In this document: piece after piece, positions 9,163-18,015 of the stretch | How positions within the stretch are numbered: the first letter of the stretch is position 1 | How the letters are laid out: each line of letters begins with the position of its first letter | Assembly: GCA_035654835.1 (NCBI GenBank) | Contig: DASRVZ010000196.1 | Coordinates: 27,051 to 91,050, forward strand | DNA from: UBA4719 sp035654835 | Lineage (GTDB): Bacteria; Actinomycetota; Actinomycetes; Actinomycetales; Dermatophilaceae | Direction: 5' to 3' | DNA length: 64,000 bases | Position numbers and translations under genes: made by a program | Notes under the pieces: generated by a model | The model's database searches: none | What the model was told of the DNA's origin: nothing | The model's input: the letters and a program-made list of their open reading frames with translations, nothing else

Positions 9163-9648
9163 TCACGTGACGCCCGCCAGGCGCTCCCACGCCAGTTGGG
9201 CAATCCGCTGTTCATTGGCGAACGTCAGGTGCTCATGGACGTCAGGCAGTGGGAACCACGCAACGTCGATGGCCTCGGCATCCGGGTCGCCCTCGATGCT
9301 GAGCTCTCCGCCGGTAGCTTCCAGCAGGTAGTGGTGGACGATCTTGTGGACGCGCGTGTCCGACGTGGTGAACCAGTAGTCGATGGTGCCCAGTGAGGCC
9401 AGCACGCGTCCGATAATCCCGGTCTCCTCGGCGACTTCCCGCACCGCCGTCTGTTCCAGGCTCTCGTCATTCTCACTGTGTCCCTTGGGCAGGCACCACT
9501 CCACCCGCCCGGCCCGGTTGCGACGTGCGATCACCGCGACGCGGGCGACCCCCTCGTGAACGTCAACGACCAGGCCTCCGGCCGAGATCTCCTCCACGGC
9601 CGGAGGCCGGCGGGTCAGCCGGGCCGGCACCGGGGCAGAGAAATCCAT
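9163..9648 (-). CDS. NUDIX hydrolase (MutT4-like)
   Basis: The 161-residue protein carries a complete NUDIX box, with Gly and Glu in GHSENDE and then REVAEETGI. It should hydrolyse a nucleoside diphosphate linked to another group, with a divalent metal held by the glutamates. It corresponds in place to mycobacterial mutT4, next to the DUF6049 gene and divergent from pcnA. The start at ATG 9648 lies 6 nt after TACAGT on the same strand, so the transcript is probably leaderless. The exact substrate cannot be told from sequence. Confidence 0.9.
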   Translation of the reverse strand: MDFSAPVPARLTRRPPAVEEISAGGLVVDVHEGVARVAVIARRNRAGRVEWCLPKGHSENDESLEQTAVREVAEETGIIGRVLASLGTIDYWFTTSDTRVHKIVHHYLLEATGGELSIEGDPDAEAIDVAWFPLPDVHEHLTFANEQRIAQLAWERLAGVT

Positions 9649-9743
9649 TTCGTCACTGTAACGAGCGCGCGTGGTTCTCCTGACCGGGCTCGCGGATAGA
9701 CGGGCGGGCGGAGCATGCCTCCCGTCACCTACCCTTGGCTCTC
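9649..9743. promoter_or_regulatory. Divergent leaderless promoters of the NUDIX gene and pcnA
   Basis: On the minus strand TACAGT (9655-9660) is 6 nt from the NUDIX ATG at 9648. On the plus strand TACCCT (9730-9735) is 8 nt from the pcnA GTG at 9744. Neither gene has a Shine-Dalgarno sequence. A TANNNT box this close to the start codon is the usual pattern of leaderless actinobacterial transcripts. Confidence 0.55.
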
Positions 9744-11216
9744 GTGGCTACCTCCGATCCGACCAGTGCCCTCCTGCGCGAGGCGGTGCGTCGGCTGGCT
9801 CCGGTTCTGCCACTGCTGACGGAGGTCGGCACCCGCTTCGTCGATGCTGGTCACGAGATCGCGCTGGTGGGTGGACCGGTTCGGGACGCTTTTCTGGGGC
9901 GCGTGTCGCCGGACCTGGACTTCACCACGTCGGCCAGCCCGGAGCAGACGCATGCGATTCTTGCCGGCTGGGCGGACGCCAACTGGGACGTGGGCCGGCT
10001 CTTTGGCACGATCGGCGCGCGCAAGGGCAAGCATCAGCTCGAGGTGACGACCTATCGCGCTGACGCCTACGACCACATCACCCGCAAGCCTGTGGTCGCC
10101 TTCGGCGACAACCTCCTCGACGATCTGGTCCGCCGCGACTTCACGGTCAACTCCATGGCACTCAAGCTCCCCTCGCTGGAGTTCGTGGACCCGCACCACG
10201 GACTCGTCGATCTGGCGGCGCGGGTGCTGCGCGCTCCTGGCCCACCCGAGGTCTCCTTTGCCGACGACCCACTGCGGATGATGCGTGCCGCCCGGTTCGT
10301 GTCTCAGCTGGGTTTCACTGCGGCGCCTGAGGTCGTCGTTGCGATGACCGAGATGGCCGCCTCCCTCGACATCGTCTCGGCCGAACGGATCCACGACGAG
10401 TTCGTCAAACTGATCATGGGCTCTGCCCCGCGTCAGGGCCTCGTGCTTTTCGTCGAGACGGGCCTTGCCGGCCAGGTGCTGCCTGAGCTCCCGGCGCTCA
10501 AGCTCGAGGTCGACGAGCACCATCGGCACAAGGACGTCTTCGAGCACTCTCTGATCGTGCTCGAGCAGGCCATCGCCCTGGAGGGCGCGCCCGGTGCGCC
10601 CCGCTCGGAAGTACCCGGACCAGACCTCATGCTGCGTCTGGCTGCGCTGCTGCACGACATCGGCAAGCCCGCGACGCGTCGTTTCGAAGCTGACGGCGGG
10701 GTGAGCTTCCATCACCACGAGGTTGTCGGCGCCAAGCTGACAGCGCGCCGGTTGAAGGCGATGCGCTTCGACAAGGACACCGTCAAGGCCGTGTCCCGAC
10801 TGGTCGAGCTGCACCTTCGCTTCCACGGCTATGGGGGCGGTGAGTGGACCGACTCGGCCGTGCGCCGCTACATCACCGATGCCGGACCGCTGTTGCCCCG
10901 GCTGCATCGCCTGACCCGCTCGGACTGCACCACCCGCAACCTGCGCAAGGCGCAGAGCCTGTCGCGAACATATGACGACCTGCAGATGCGCATAGCCCGC
11001 CTGCTGGAGCAGGAACAGCTGGATGCGGTGCGGCCGGAGCTGGACGGCGACGAGATCGCCGACGTGTTGGGGATCGCTCCGGGACCGCTGCTGGGCCGCG
11101 CATACAAGCATCTGCTCGCCGTTCGCATGGACCAGGGCCCCATCGGTCGAGAGGCTGCGATCGCGGCTCTGCAGGCTTGGTGGGCGGACCAACCCGAGTC
11201 GGATACGGCGACCTGA
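9744..11216 (+). CDS. pcnA: CCA tRNA nucleotidyltransferase with HD domain
   Basis: The 490-residue protein has the class II nucleotidyltransferase signature (GHEIALVGGPVRDAFLGR, with catalytic DLDF nearby), the RRDFTVNSMAL motif and the flexible region DPLRMMRAARF. A metal-dependent HD domain follows, with the HKDVFEHS and LLHDIGKP motifs. It adds or repairs the 3'-CCA end of tRNAs; the HD part suggests an extra phosphohydrolase or phosphodiesterase activity. The frame is open from TTG 9735. GTG 9744 is preferred because it fits the leaderless arrangement and the MALV extension has no ribosome binding site. It is divergent from the NUDIX operon. Confidence 0.94.
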   Translation: MATSDPTSALLREAVRRLAPVLPLLTEVGTRFVDAGHEIALVGGPVRDAFLGRVSPDLDFTTSASPEQTHAILAGWADANWDVGRLFGTIGARKGKHQLEVTTYRADAYDHITRKPVVAFGDNLLDDLVRRDFTVNSMALKLPSLEFVDPHHGLVDLAARVLRAPGPPEVSFADDPLRMMRAARFVSQLGFTAAPEVVVAMTEMAASLDIVSAERIHDEFVKLIMGSAPRQGLVLFVETGLAGQVLPELPALKLEVDEHHRHKDVFEHSLIVLEQAIALEGAPGAPRSEVPGPDLMLRLAALLHDIGKPATRRFEADGGVSFHHHEVVGAKLTARRLKAMRFDKDTVKAVSRLVELHLRFHGYGGGEWTDSAVRRYITDAGPLLPRLHRLTRSDCTTRNLRKAQSLSRTYDDLQMRIARLLEQEQLDAVRPELDGDEIADVLGIAPGPLLGRAYKHLLAVRMDQGPIGREAAIAALQAWWADQPESDTAT

Positions 11217-11226
11217 CCCGCTCGTG

Positions 11227-11270
11227 ATGGGGAGTGCTCCCCATGTCGCATTCCCTGACTGCCCCATACC
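11227..11270 (+). promoter_or_regulatory. Palindromic promoter element, copy 1 of the type VII locus
   Basis: A perfect inverted repeat ATGGGGAGTGCTCCCCAT lies at 11227-11244. Its 16-nt core GGGGAGTGCTCCCCAT (11229-11244) is followed, 20 nt later, by the -10-like CATACC at 11265. The same 16-mer and the same 20-nt spacing occur upstream of the WXG100 genes at 18016-18057. The palindrome would cover the -35 region, as expected for an activator or repressor site. The next gene starts at 11300. Confidence 0.7.
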
Positions 11271-11299
11271 GTGCTTGTCGTGAGCCGGGAGGGTGTGGC

Positions 11300-12307
11300 A
11301 TGAGTCAGCTGATGGGGGCGGACACTCGACGCATTGACCTCATCTCTGATGGTCTGGACCGGTATTCGCAGGATGTTCTGAACCTGCGCGGCATGGCGGC
11401 GCGTGCGGTTGTCGAGATGCGCAACGCCTGGGTCGGCGGGGACTTCGCCCACATTGCCCAGAGCTGGGAGCAGGAGGCCGGGCCACTCCTGGCGGATGCG
11501 GCCGCGTCACTCAGCGCGATGGTTGCCGTCCTGAGGGTCCAGGCCGCCGAACAGCGTCGTGCCAGCGGTGACGCGGGGAGCGCAGGAGCCCAGGCGGTCA
11601 CCGGTCGATCACACGTGGATGCCGTTGGACCCTCGGATGCCGCTGGACCCTCGGATGCCATTGGACTGCAAGGCAATCCGGGGTACGGGGGCAGCCTGGC
11701 TTCGGTCGGCGTCGACCTGGCGGGGATCGACGATGTCCACACCGAGGCGAGCCTCGCGTCCACGGCTGGAGGAAATGACAACCTGCAGTACGAGCTGGCC
11801 GCGGGCGCGGTGCGGGCCAGTGCTGGCGCCTCTGTCGTTGTCGACACCCACGGCAACGTCATCGCCTCGGCCGGCGCCTCGGCCGCGGCCTATCTCGGGT
11901 ATGCCACGGGCAGTGCGCAAGCGGGCAATGACACCGCGCATGCCGGGGCCCGCGCCACTGCGTACGTGGGTGCCGAGGCGGTGGCTGGCGCCTCGGGCTC
12001 GATCGGCTCGGGTGGAGCGAAAGGCCATCTGGGCGCCGAGGCCTTCGCGGGCGGCAGTGCGGGGGTCGACGCCGACGCCACGCTTGTCGGTGCGACGGCC
12101 GTCGCCGGCGCTGAGATCTCCTACGGCATCGGTGCTCGCGCCAACCTGGGTGCAGAGTTGTCCACGACCAAGGTCGGGGTCGCGCTGGACGTGGGCGCGG
12201 CGCTTGGTGTCGGCTTCGGCGTGACGTTCGACGTGAGCGTCAACCCACAAGAGGTCATGGAGGCCGCCGCCGCCCTTGAGCATGCTCTTGCCAACGAACC
12301 AGACTGA
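11300..12307 (+). CDS. WXG100-like protein with long Gly/Ala-rich C-terminal domain, candidate secreted substrate
   Basis: The 335-residue protein starts at ATG 11300 after a GGGAGGG site. Residues 1 to about 90 are helical and resemble a WXG100 hairpin, with WVGGDFAHIAQSW at the turn. A short linker contains a repeated GPSDA unit. The rest (about 130-335) is rich in Ala and Gly with small-residue periodicity (ASAGASAAAYLGYATGSAQA, GAEAVAGASGSIGSG), ending in an acidic helix. No signal peptide is present. I do not recognise the family. The N-terminus and the shared promoter element suggest a substrate of the neighbouring EssC-type system; the Gly/Ala part could form a beta solenoid or glycine-zipper membrane segment. 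Confidence 0.65.
   Translation: MSQLMGADTRRIDLISDGLDRYSQDVLNLRGMAARAVVEMRNAWVGGDFAHIAQSWEQEAGPLLADAAASLSAMVAVLRVQAAEQRRASGDAGSAGAQAVTGRSHVDAVGPSDAAGPSDAIGLQGNPGYGGSLASVGVDLAGIDDVHTEASLASTAGGNDNLQYELAAGAVRASAGASVVVDTHGNVIASAGASAAAYLGYATGSAQAGNDTAHAGARATAYVGAEAVAGASGSIGSGGAKGHLGAEAFAGGSAGVDADATLVGATAVAGAEISYGIGARANLGAELSTTKVGVALDVGAALGVGFGVTFDVSVNPQEVMEAAAALEHALANEPD
11629..11671 (+). repeat. Short in-frame 18-bp repeats encoding GPSDA units
   Basis: The linker of the WXG-like protein repeats GGACCCTCGGATGCC and a diverged third copy (VGPSDAAGPSDAIG). Confidence 0.7.
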
Positions 12308-12332
12308 CCCGTGAACGACCGAGAGGAACCAC

Positions 12333-12809
12333 ATGACCACCCTGGCTTTCCCGAGCGAGGAGTTTCCTGCTCAGCCGGCCGTCACCCTGCACATTCCGCA
12401 GGACTGGACGCCGGTGCACGCGCCCGGTGCCGTGATGGCCGCCCGGTCTGCCTCGGACGACGGCGGCTTCGTTCCCAACGTGGTCGTCAGGATCGAGCGA
12501 CGACCGGTGGATTTCGAGGTCGCCGACGCGCTCGCCGAGCTCACACAGTTTGCTGCTGAACGTCCGCAGGGAACGACCTCCGCGCCGTCAAAGGTTGAGC
12601 TCGACGGACGGCAGTTCGTCGGCTGCGACCTGTCATGGGTCGATGATCGGGTCGGCACCGTGTTGCAGGCCCATCTGTTCGTCGTCGTCGCCGCGGGTCC
12701 CCTTCTCCAGCTGGTCCAGGTCACGGGGACCGTCGGCGGGGCACCGGCGCTTCGGGACCACCCCATCGTCACCGCGATCATGAGGAGCCTCACGGTCCAA
12801 GCGCCCTGA
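12333..12809 (+). CDS. LpqN/Mog1-like small cytoplasmic protein
   Basis: The 158 residues show the alternating beta and helix pattern of the Mog1/PsbP-like fold used by LpqN-type and DUF1795 proteins (FPAQPAVTLHIPQDWTPVHA near the start, LQAHLFVVVAAGPLLQLVQV near the end). It has no signal peptide or lipobox, unlike true LpqN. It lies 25 nt after the WXG-like gene and before a strong stem-loop, so these two genes form one transcription unit. Mog1-fold proteins serve as chaperones or adaptors in other secretion systems, so a chaperone role for the neighbouring substrate is possible but not shown. Confidence 0.6.
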   Translation: MTTLAFPSEEFPAQPAVTLHIPQDWTPVHAPGAVMAARSASDDGGFVPNVVVRIERRPVDFEVADALAELTQFAAERPQGTTSAPSKVELDGRQFVGCDLSWVDDRVGTVLQAHLFVVVAAGPLLQLVQVTGTVGGAPALRDHPIVTAIMRSLTVQAP

Positions 12810-12813
12810 ACGG

Positions 12814-12837
12814 GGCTGGCCAGACTCCTGGCCAGCC
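12814..12837 (+). terminator. Stem-loop after the WXG-like/LpqN-like pair
   Basis: GGCTGGCCAG (12814-12823) and CTGGCCAGCC (12828-12837) form a perfect 10-bp stem with an ACTC loop, 4 nt after the stop codon. There is no U-tract. Confidence 0.55.
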
Positions 12838-12885
12838 TGTGCATAAGTCGGCGGGCGTTCTGTGTCCGCGTGTCAGCATGCGGGC

Positions 12886-13596
12886 ATGGTCGATGCAGGG
12901 GTGAAGGTCCTTTTCTGCGGTGAAGAGTTTCCGGCGGCGGCCGGTCGGGCGTTGACGATCGGGCGTTCGGGAGACGTGGAGATCGATGACAACCCGTACC
13001 TGCACCGCAGCTTCCTGGTGATCGTCGACGAGGGCGGCCTGTGGTGGCTGTCCAACGTCGGCTCGACGTTGACCGTGACGGTTGCGGACGACAAGGGGCT
13101 GTTCCACGCGTGGCTTTCTCCGGGTGCCCGGATCCCCCTGGCGTTCAACCGGGTCCTGGTCTGGTTCACCGCCGGGCCGACCACCTACGACTTCGAGATC
13201 GTCGTCGACAACCCGGCCTTTGCCTCGGTGGCACCGGATCCCGCCGAGACGGACCACTCCGGCGGGATGACCGTCGGCCGCGTGTTGTTCACGGCGGACC
13301 AGAAGCTGCTCATCGTTGCGCTGTGCGAAAACTTCTTGTCGCGCGGGTATCCGGGCACCACCGAGATCCCGTCCTCGGCCGCCGCGGCCGCCCGCATCGG
13401 CTGGACCATCACCAGGTTCAACCGCAAGCTCGACAACGTCTGCCAGAAGCTGGCCGACGCCGGCACCCGCGGGCTGCACGGTGGCATCGGCAACCTGGCC
13501 TGCAACCGGAAGTCCAGGCTCGTCGAGCACGCGCTGTCGACCCGTCTGGTGACCGAGCAGGACCTGGCCTTGTTGGGTGGCAGGCGGAACCGGTGA
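12886..13596 (+). CDS. FHA domain protein with possible C-terminal winged helix
   Basis: The 236-residue protein has an FHA-like N-terminal half (LTIGRSGDVEIDDNPYLHRS, LWWLSNVGSTLTVTV). Its second half is helical, with IPSSAAAAARIGWTITRFNR followed by KLDNVCQKLADAG, which looks like a helix-turn-helix or winged helix. The start at ATG 12886 lacks a clear ribosome binding site; CAGCAT 6 nt upstream could make it leaderless. The stop overlaps the GTG of the EssC-like gene by 4 nt, so the two are coupled. It may be a phospho-threonine adaptor, or the regulator of the palindromic promoters on either side. The fold of the second half is a judgement by eye. Confidence 0.75.
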   Translation: MVDAGVKVLFCGEEFPAAAGRALTIGRSGDVEIDDNPYLHRSFLVIVDEGGLWWLSNVGSTLTVTVADDKGLFHAWLSPGARIPLAFNRVLVWFTAGPTTYDFEIVVDNPAFASVAPDPAETDHSGGMTVGRVLFTADQKLLIVALCENFLSRGYPGTTEIPSSAAAAARIGWTITRFNRKLDNVCQKLADAGTRGLHGGIGNLACNRKSRLVEHALSTRLVTEQDLALLGGRRNR

Positions 13597-16500
13597 AGCT
13601 GAAGCTCACGCTGCGGTCATCCGGGCTGTCGTCGGTCGGTGAGGGGAGTCGAGATCTGGTTGCCACCATGGACTCCTCGACGACCATCGGGGACCTGGCG
13701 ACCTACCTCGTGCGCGCCGACCCCCAACCATGCGCTGTGGGGGGCGCGGGTGACCTCACCCTGACTGTCGTCGACCAACGCGACCAGCTCGACCGCGCGG
13801 TCGACCCACGCTCGACCGTCCCCGAGAGCGGACTGCGCTCGGGCGTTACTGTTGCCGTCACCCGTTGCAGCGCGTCTTTCGTCGACGCCGGGCCCGCCGT
13901 CGCGGTGGTTGCCATCGTCGCCGGCCCAGACTCGGGCAAGGAGTTCCCGTTGCGGCGCGGCACGGCATACATCGGTCGTGGGCACGGGTGTGAGGTCCAG
14001 GTGAGTGACTCCTCGGTCTCACGCCGTCACGCCAAGCTGTTGGTCGCGGACGGTGCCGAGGTGGTGGACCTTGGCTCAGCCAACGGGGTCTCTATCGGTG
14101 GCGCCGACGTGGCCCGCACAGCTCTTACGGCAGGTGATCGCCTCCGGCTCGGCGATACCGAGCTCGAGGTGCGCCTGCTCGGGGCCGCTGCTGGCGCTTC
14201 CGCCGCCGACTCGGCCTCAGCGGCCTTCGTGAGATCACCGCGCATCGCGCCGACGTTTGAGGGCTCCGAGTTCGAGCTGCCCGAACTGCCCGAGCGCCCC
14301 AAGCCCTCGCGGCCCCCCTGGCTGGCCATGATGGTCCCCGCACTGATGGGCATGGGGTTGTTCGCGTTCACCCGAAGTCCCTACTCCCTGATGTTCGTCC
14401 TCATGTCGCCGATGATGATGCTCGGCAACCACGTCGAGCAGCGTCGCGGCGGCACGAAAGAGTTCGCGAGGCAGATCCGGGACTTCCGTGAGGATCTCGG
14501 GGTCCTGGCGACGAGGATCCGCGAGTCACTGCAGGTCGAGGCCGATCTGCGCCGCGGAGAACACCCCTCCAGCACCGATTGCGCTGAAGCGTGCCGCGCG
14601 TTCAGCCCACTCCTGTGGACACGGCGGGGCGACATGGCGGGGTTCCTCCAGCTACGGCTCGGCCAGGGGACCCTGCCGTCGCGCAGCTCGATGAAGATGC
14701 CGGCGGTCGGCCGGTCCAAGGCGGAGGCCTGGGTCGAGCTGGCCACGTCGATCGAGGGGCTGTCGGTCGTTTCCGACGTCCCCGTAGTCGTCGACCCACT
14801 GACCACGGGCGCGATTGGCGTGTCCGGCCTTCGCAGCGTGGCGCTTCCGGTTGCCAGATCCCTTGTGCTGCAAGCCGTTTCGCTGCATTCGCCTGCCGAG
14901 CTGATCGTTGCCGCCTTCGCGTCAGCCAGCTCAGCGCCTGACTGGGACTGGCTCAAGTGGGTGCCGCACACGACGTCACCGCACAGTCCGATCTCAGCCA
15001 CCCACCTGACCAGCACGGCCCCCGCGTGCTCCGAGCTGTTGTCCGAGCTTGAAGACCTGGTGGCCCCCGCAGGCGAGCCCAACATCGACCAAGCACGCCC
15101 GCGACCGCGAGTGCTCGTCCTGGTCGAGAACGACGCACCGGTGGAGCGCAGTCGGTTGGTCCAACTGGCCGAACGTGGCTGGGATCAGGGGATCTGTGTG
15201 GTGTGGCTCGCGCCCGAGACGATCCTGCTGCCGGCTGCCTGCCGGGTCTTCATCGAGGTGACCGGCAGGGAGGGCAGCGTCGGCCACGTCGGCTATGTGA
15301 ACGAGGGCAAGCTCATCACCCCGGTCGCGGTTGACGCCATCAGCCTGGAGCAGACGCTGGCCGCCGCTCGGTGCCTGGCGCCCCTTGAGGACTCGGGCAC
15401 ACCGGTGGATGACGACAGCGACCTGCCGCGCGCCGTGTCGTTGTTGACGCTTACCGGCACCGACCTGGCCCGTTCTCCCCAGGCCGTGATCGAGCGCTGG
15501 GGTGAGAGCCGGTCCATCGTCACCGGACCTTTCGCTCCTGCGGCTCCCCACCGCAAGCCCGGCAACCTGCGGGCGATCGTCGGCCAGTCGGCACAAGGAA
15601 CGTTCTCGCTCGACCTGCGTTCGGATGGTCCGCACGCCCTGGTGGGTGGCACCACCGGGGCGGGCAAGTCTGAGCTCCTTCAAGCGTGGATCCTGGGTAT
15701 GGCGGCGGCGCACTCCCCGCAGCGGGTCACCTTTCTGCTCGTGGACTACAAGGGCGGTTCGGCGTTCCGCGACTGCGTGGAGCTGCCGCACACGGTTGGG
15801 CTGGTCACCGACCTTTCTCCCCACCTGGTCCGGAGGGCGCTGGCCTCCCTGTCCGCCGAGCTTCGCTACCGAGAGCACCTGTTGGCGAGACACAGGGTCA
15901 AGGACCTCGCGGAGCTCGAGCGGCGCGGTGAGGTCGACGTCCCTCCGAGCCTGGTCATCGTCGTCGACGAGTTCGCCGCACTGGTCCAGGAGGTCCCCGG
16001 ATTCGTCGAGGGCGTCGTCAATGTCGCTCAGCGAGGTCGATCCCTGGGCCTGCACCTGATCCTGGCGACACAACGTCCGGCTGGGGTCATCAAGGACAAT
16101 CTGCGCGCCAACACCAACCTGCGACTGGCTCTGCGGGTGGCCGACGAGAACGACAGCTCGGACGTGCTCGGCTCGACGGTGGCGGCCTATTTCGACCCGG
16201 CCGTCCCAGGTCGCGCCGTGTCCAAGAGCGGGCCGCGGGGACTCACCCCGTTCCAGGCGGGGTATGCGGGTGGGTGGACCACCGACACCCCACCACCGCC
16301 GGAGATGCGGGTCGAGATGCTGGGCTACGGTGCCGGCCGGCTCTGGGAGCCGCCGGTTGTCGAGGCAGAGCTCGATCACGAGGATCTCGGGCCGACGGAC
16401 ATCCAGCGCCTCGTGGCAACCATCGGGCTCGCGGCCGGGGCCGCCGAGCTGCCGAGTCCCCGGGTGCCGTGGCTTCCTGAGCTGTGCTCGGTCTATGACC

Positions 16501-18002
16501 TTGCCCGGATGATCACCGACGGGCGCGACGACACGCTGGCCTTCGGTGTGGCCGACGACCCGGACAACCAAGCCCAACCGGTGGTGGCGTTCAACCCCGA
16601 CAAGGAGGGCAACCTCGCCGTCTTTGGTGCCAGCGGTTCGGGAAAGAGCGTGCTCCTGCGGACTATCGCGCTCGCCGCCGGGCTCACCGTGCGCGGCGGG
16701 CCGTGCCACGTCTACGGCATCGACTTCGGCAACCACGCGCTGTCCATGCTCGAGTCCTTGCCGCACGTGGGCAGCATCGTGTCCGGCGCTGATCACGAGC
16801 GACTCACCCGTCTACTCACGTTCCTGCGCGAGACGATCGACGAGCGGGCGGTGCGATACTCCCGGGCCAGCGCGGCGACGATCACAGACTACCGTCGCAT
16901 CGCCGACGCTCCGGACGAGCCGAGGATCGTCGTGCTCGTCGACGGGCTCATGGCCTTTCGTCAGGCCTACGAAACAGGCAGCAAGGCCCGGTGGCTGGAC
17001 CTGTTCACCTCGTTGGCCGCCGACGGCCGTCCGGCGGGCGTCCACTTCGTGATCTCGGTGGACCAACGCACCGGTATGCCGAGCTCGCTGGCGTCCGCTG
17101 TCCAGCGCCGAGTAGTGCTGCGCATGGCTCACCCCGACGACTACGCGTTCCTCGGTGTTGCAGGTGACGTCCTGGGCATGTCCTCGTCACCTGGCCGAGG
17201 ACTGCTCAACAATGCAGAGATACAGTGCGCCGTTCTGGGGGGCACGTCGGAGGTCGCGACGCAATCCCGCGCGGTGTCGGCGTTCGGGGATGCCTTGCGC
17301 GAAGCGGGCGTGAGTGACGCGCCTCCGATCGGCAGCCTGACCGAACGCGTTCTGATGGAGACTCTCCCGTGCGAGGTCGATGGGCGCCCGGTGCTGGGTG
17401 TCGGATCCACGAGGCTGTCGCCGCTGACGTTTGAGGTCCGCGGATCGTTCGTGGTCACCGGTCCCTCCGGGAGTGGGCGCACGACGAGCCTGGCGTCGCT
17501 GGCCCGGTCCCTGCAGCGTTGGAATGCGGCAGTGACGCTGTATCTCGTCACACCGAAGGTTTCCTCTGAGCTTGCCGCGCTGTCGGACTGGGCCGAGGTT
17601 GCCGCCGGAGCCGACGCCGTCATCGCCCTGGCCATCCGCCTTCAGGCGGAGCTGCGCGAGGGCCGTCACCAGGGACCGATCGCAGTCGTGATTGAACGGG
17701 TCGATGACCTCGCCGGCACGTCAGCAGAGTCGTCGCTCTTGGACCTGGCCAAGGCCTGTATCGACAACGATCAGTTCGTCGTGGCCGAGGGCGAGACCAC
17801 GTTCTTCGGCTCCAGCTTCGGGTTGCCGGGCTTGTTGAAGACCTCGCGGTCGGGGTTGGCGCTGCAGCCGGACGGGATCGAGGGCCAGGTTGTCTTCCGC
17901 TCAGGGTTCCCGTCATTCACCCGGGCAGACATCCCCCAAGGTCGCGGGTTCCTCGTGGAGCGCGGCCGCCCGGAGATGCTCCAGGTGGCGATGTCGGCAT
18001 GA
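13593..18002 (+). CDS. EssC/EccC-type FtsK/SpoIIIE ATPase of a type VII secretion system
   Basis: The 1469-residue protein has a beta-rich N-terminal domain (1-110), then an FHA domain at about 117-195 (RRGTAYIGRGHGCEVQVSDS, SVSRRHAKLL). Two membrane helices follow near 241-280, and then three FtsK/SpoIIIE ATPase modules. P-loops are GGTTGAGKS (Lys692), GASGSGKS (Lys1018) and a degenerate GPSGSGRTT in which Arg1296 replaces Lys. Walker B is LVIVVDEFAAL. This order and length match firmicute EssC rather than mycobacterial EccC, which lacks FHA domains. It should power export of WXG100 proteins, which are encoded directly downstream. No EccB, EccD, EccE or mycosin gene is present nearby. Confidence 0.88.
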   Translation: MKLKLTLRSSGLSSVGEGSRDLVATMDSSTTIGDLATYLVRADPQPCAVGGAGDLTLTVVDQRDQLDRAVDPRSTVPESGLRSGVTVAVTRCSASFVDAGPAVAVVAIVAGPDSGKEFPLRRGTAYIGRGHGCEVQVSDSSVSRRHAKLLVADGAEVVDLGSANGVSIGGADVARTALTAGDRLRLGDTELEVRLLGAAAGASAADSASAAFVRSPRIAPTFEGSEFELPELPERPKPSRPPWLAMMVPALMGMGLFAFTRSPYSLMFVLMSPMMMLGNHVEQRRGGTKEFARQIRDFREDLGVLATRIRESLQVEADLRRGEHPSSTDCAEACRAFSPLLWTRRGDMAGFLQLRLGQGTLPSRSSMKMPAVGRSKAEAWVELATSIEGLSVVSDVPVVVDPLTTGAIGVSGLRSVALPVARSLVLQAVSLHSPAELIVAAFASASSAPDWDWLKWVPHTTSPHSPISATHLTSTAPACSELLSELEDLVAPAGEPNIDQARPRPRVLVLVENDAPVERSRLVQLAERGWDQGICVVWLAPETILLPAACRVFIEVTGREGSVGHVGYVNEGKLITPVAVDAISLEQTLAAARCLAPLEDSGTPVDDDSDLPRAVSLLTLTGTDLARSPQAVIERWGESRSIVTGPFAPAAPHRKPGNLRAIVGQSAQGTFSLDLRSDGPHALVGGTTGAGKSELLQAWILGMAAAHSPQRVTFLLVDYKGGSAFRDCVELPHTVGLVTDLSPHLVRRALASLSAELRYREHLLARHRVKDLAELERRGEVDVPPSLVIVVDEFAALVQEVPGFVEGVVNVAQRGRSLGLHLILATQRPAGVIKDNLRANTNLRLALRVADENDSSDVLGSTVAAYFDPAVPGRAVSKSGPRGLTPFQAGYAGGWTTDTPPPPEMRVEMLGYGAGRLWEPPVVEAELDHEDLGPTDIQRLVATIGLAAGAAELPSPRVPWLPELCSVYDLARMITDGRDDTLAFGVADDPDNQAQPVVAFNPDKEGNLAVFGASGSGKSVLLRTIALAAGLTVRGGPCHVYGIDFGNHALSMLESLPHVGSIVSGADHERLTRLLTFLRETIDERAVRYSRASAATITDYRRIADAPDEPRIVVLVDGLMAFRQAYETGSKARWLDLFTSLAADGRPAGVHFVISVDQRTGMPSSLASAVQRRVVLRMAHPDDYAFLGVAGDVLGMSSSPGRGLLNNAEIQCAVLGGTSEVATQSRAVSAFGDALREAGVSDAPPIGSLTERVLMETLPCEVDGRPVLGVGSTRLSPLTFEVRGSFVVTGPSGSGRTTSLASLARSLQRWNAAVTLYLVTPKVSSELAALSDWAEVAAGADAVIALAIRLQAELREGRHQGPIAVVIERVDDLAGTSAESSLLDLAKACIDNDQFVVAEGETTFFGSSFGLPGLLKTSRSGLALQPDGIEGQVVFRSGFPSFTRADIPQGRGFLVERGRPEMLQVAMSA

Positions 18003-18015
18003 CCCTGGCGGACGC

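Noticed and set aside
9729..11267. 512-codon minus-strand frame opposite pcnA
   Set aside because: It lacks domains and is rich in His/Gln/Arg, typical of antisense frames in GC-rich DNA. pcnA is clear on the other strand.
13041..13592. N-terminal extension of the EssC-like gene by 184 codons
   Set aside because: It overlaps the FHA gene in another frame and is Arg/Gly-rich. GTG 13593 overlaps the FHA stop by 4 nt and begins a sensible domain.
14994..16796. 600-codon minus-strand frame inside the EssC-like gene
   Set aside because: It is an antisense shadow. The plus strand has P-loops and Walker B motifs.
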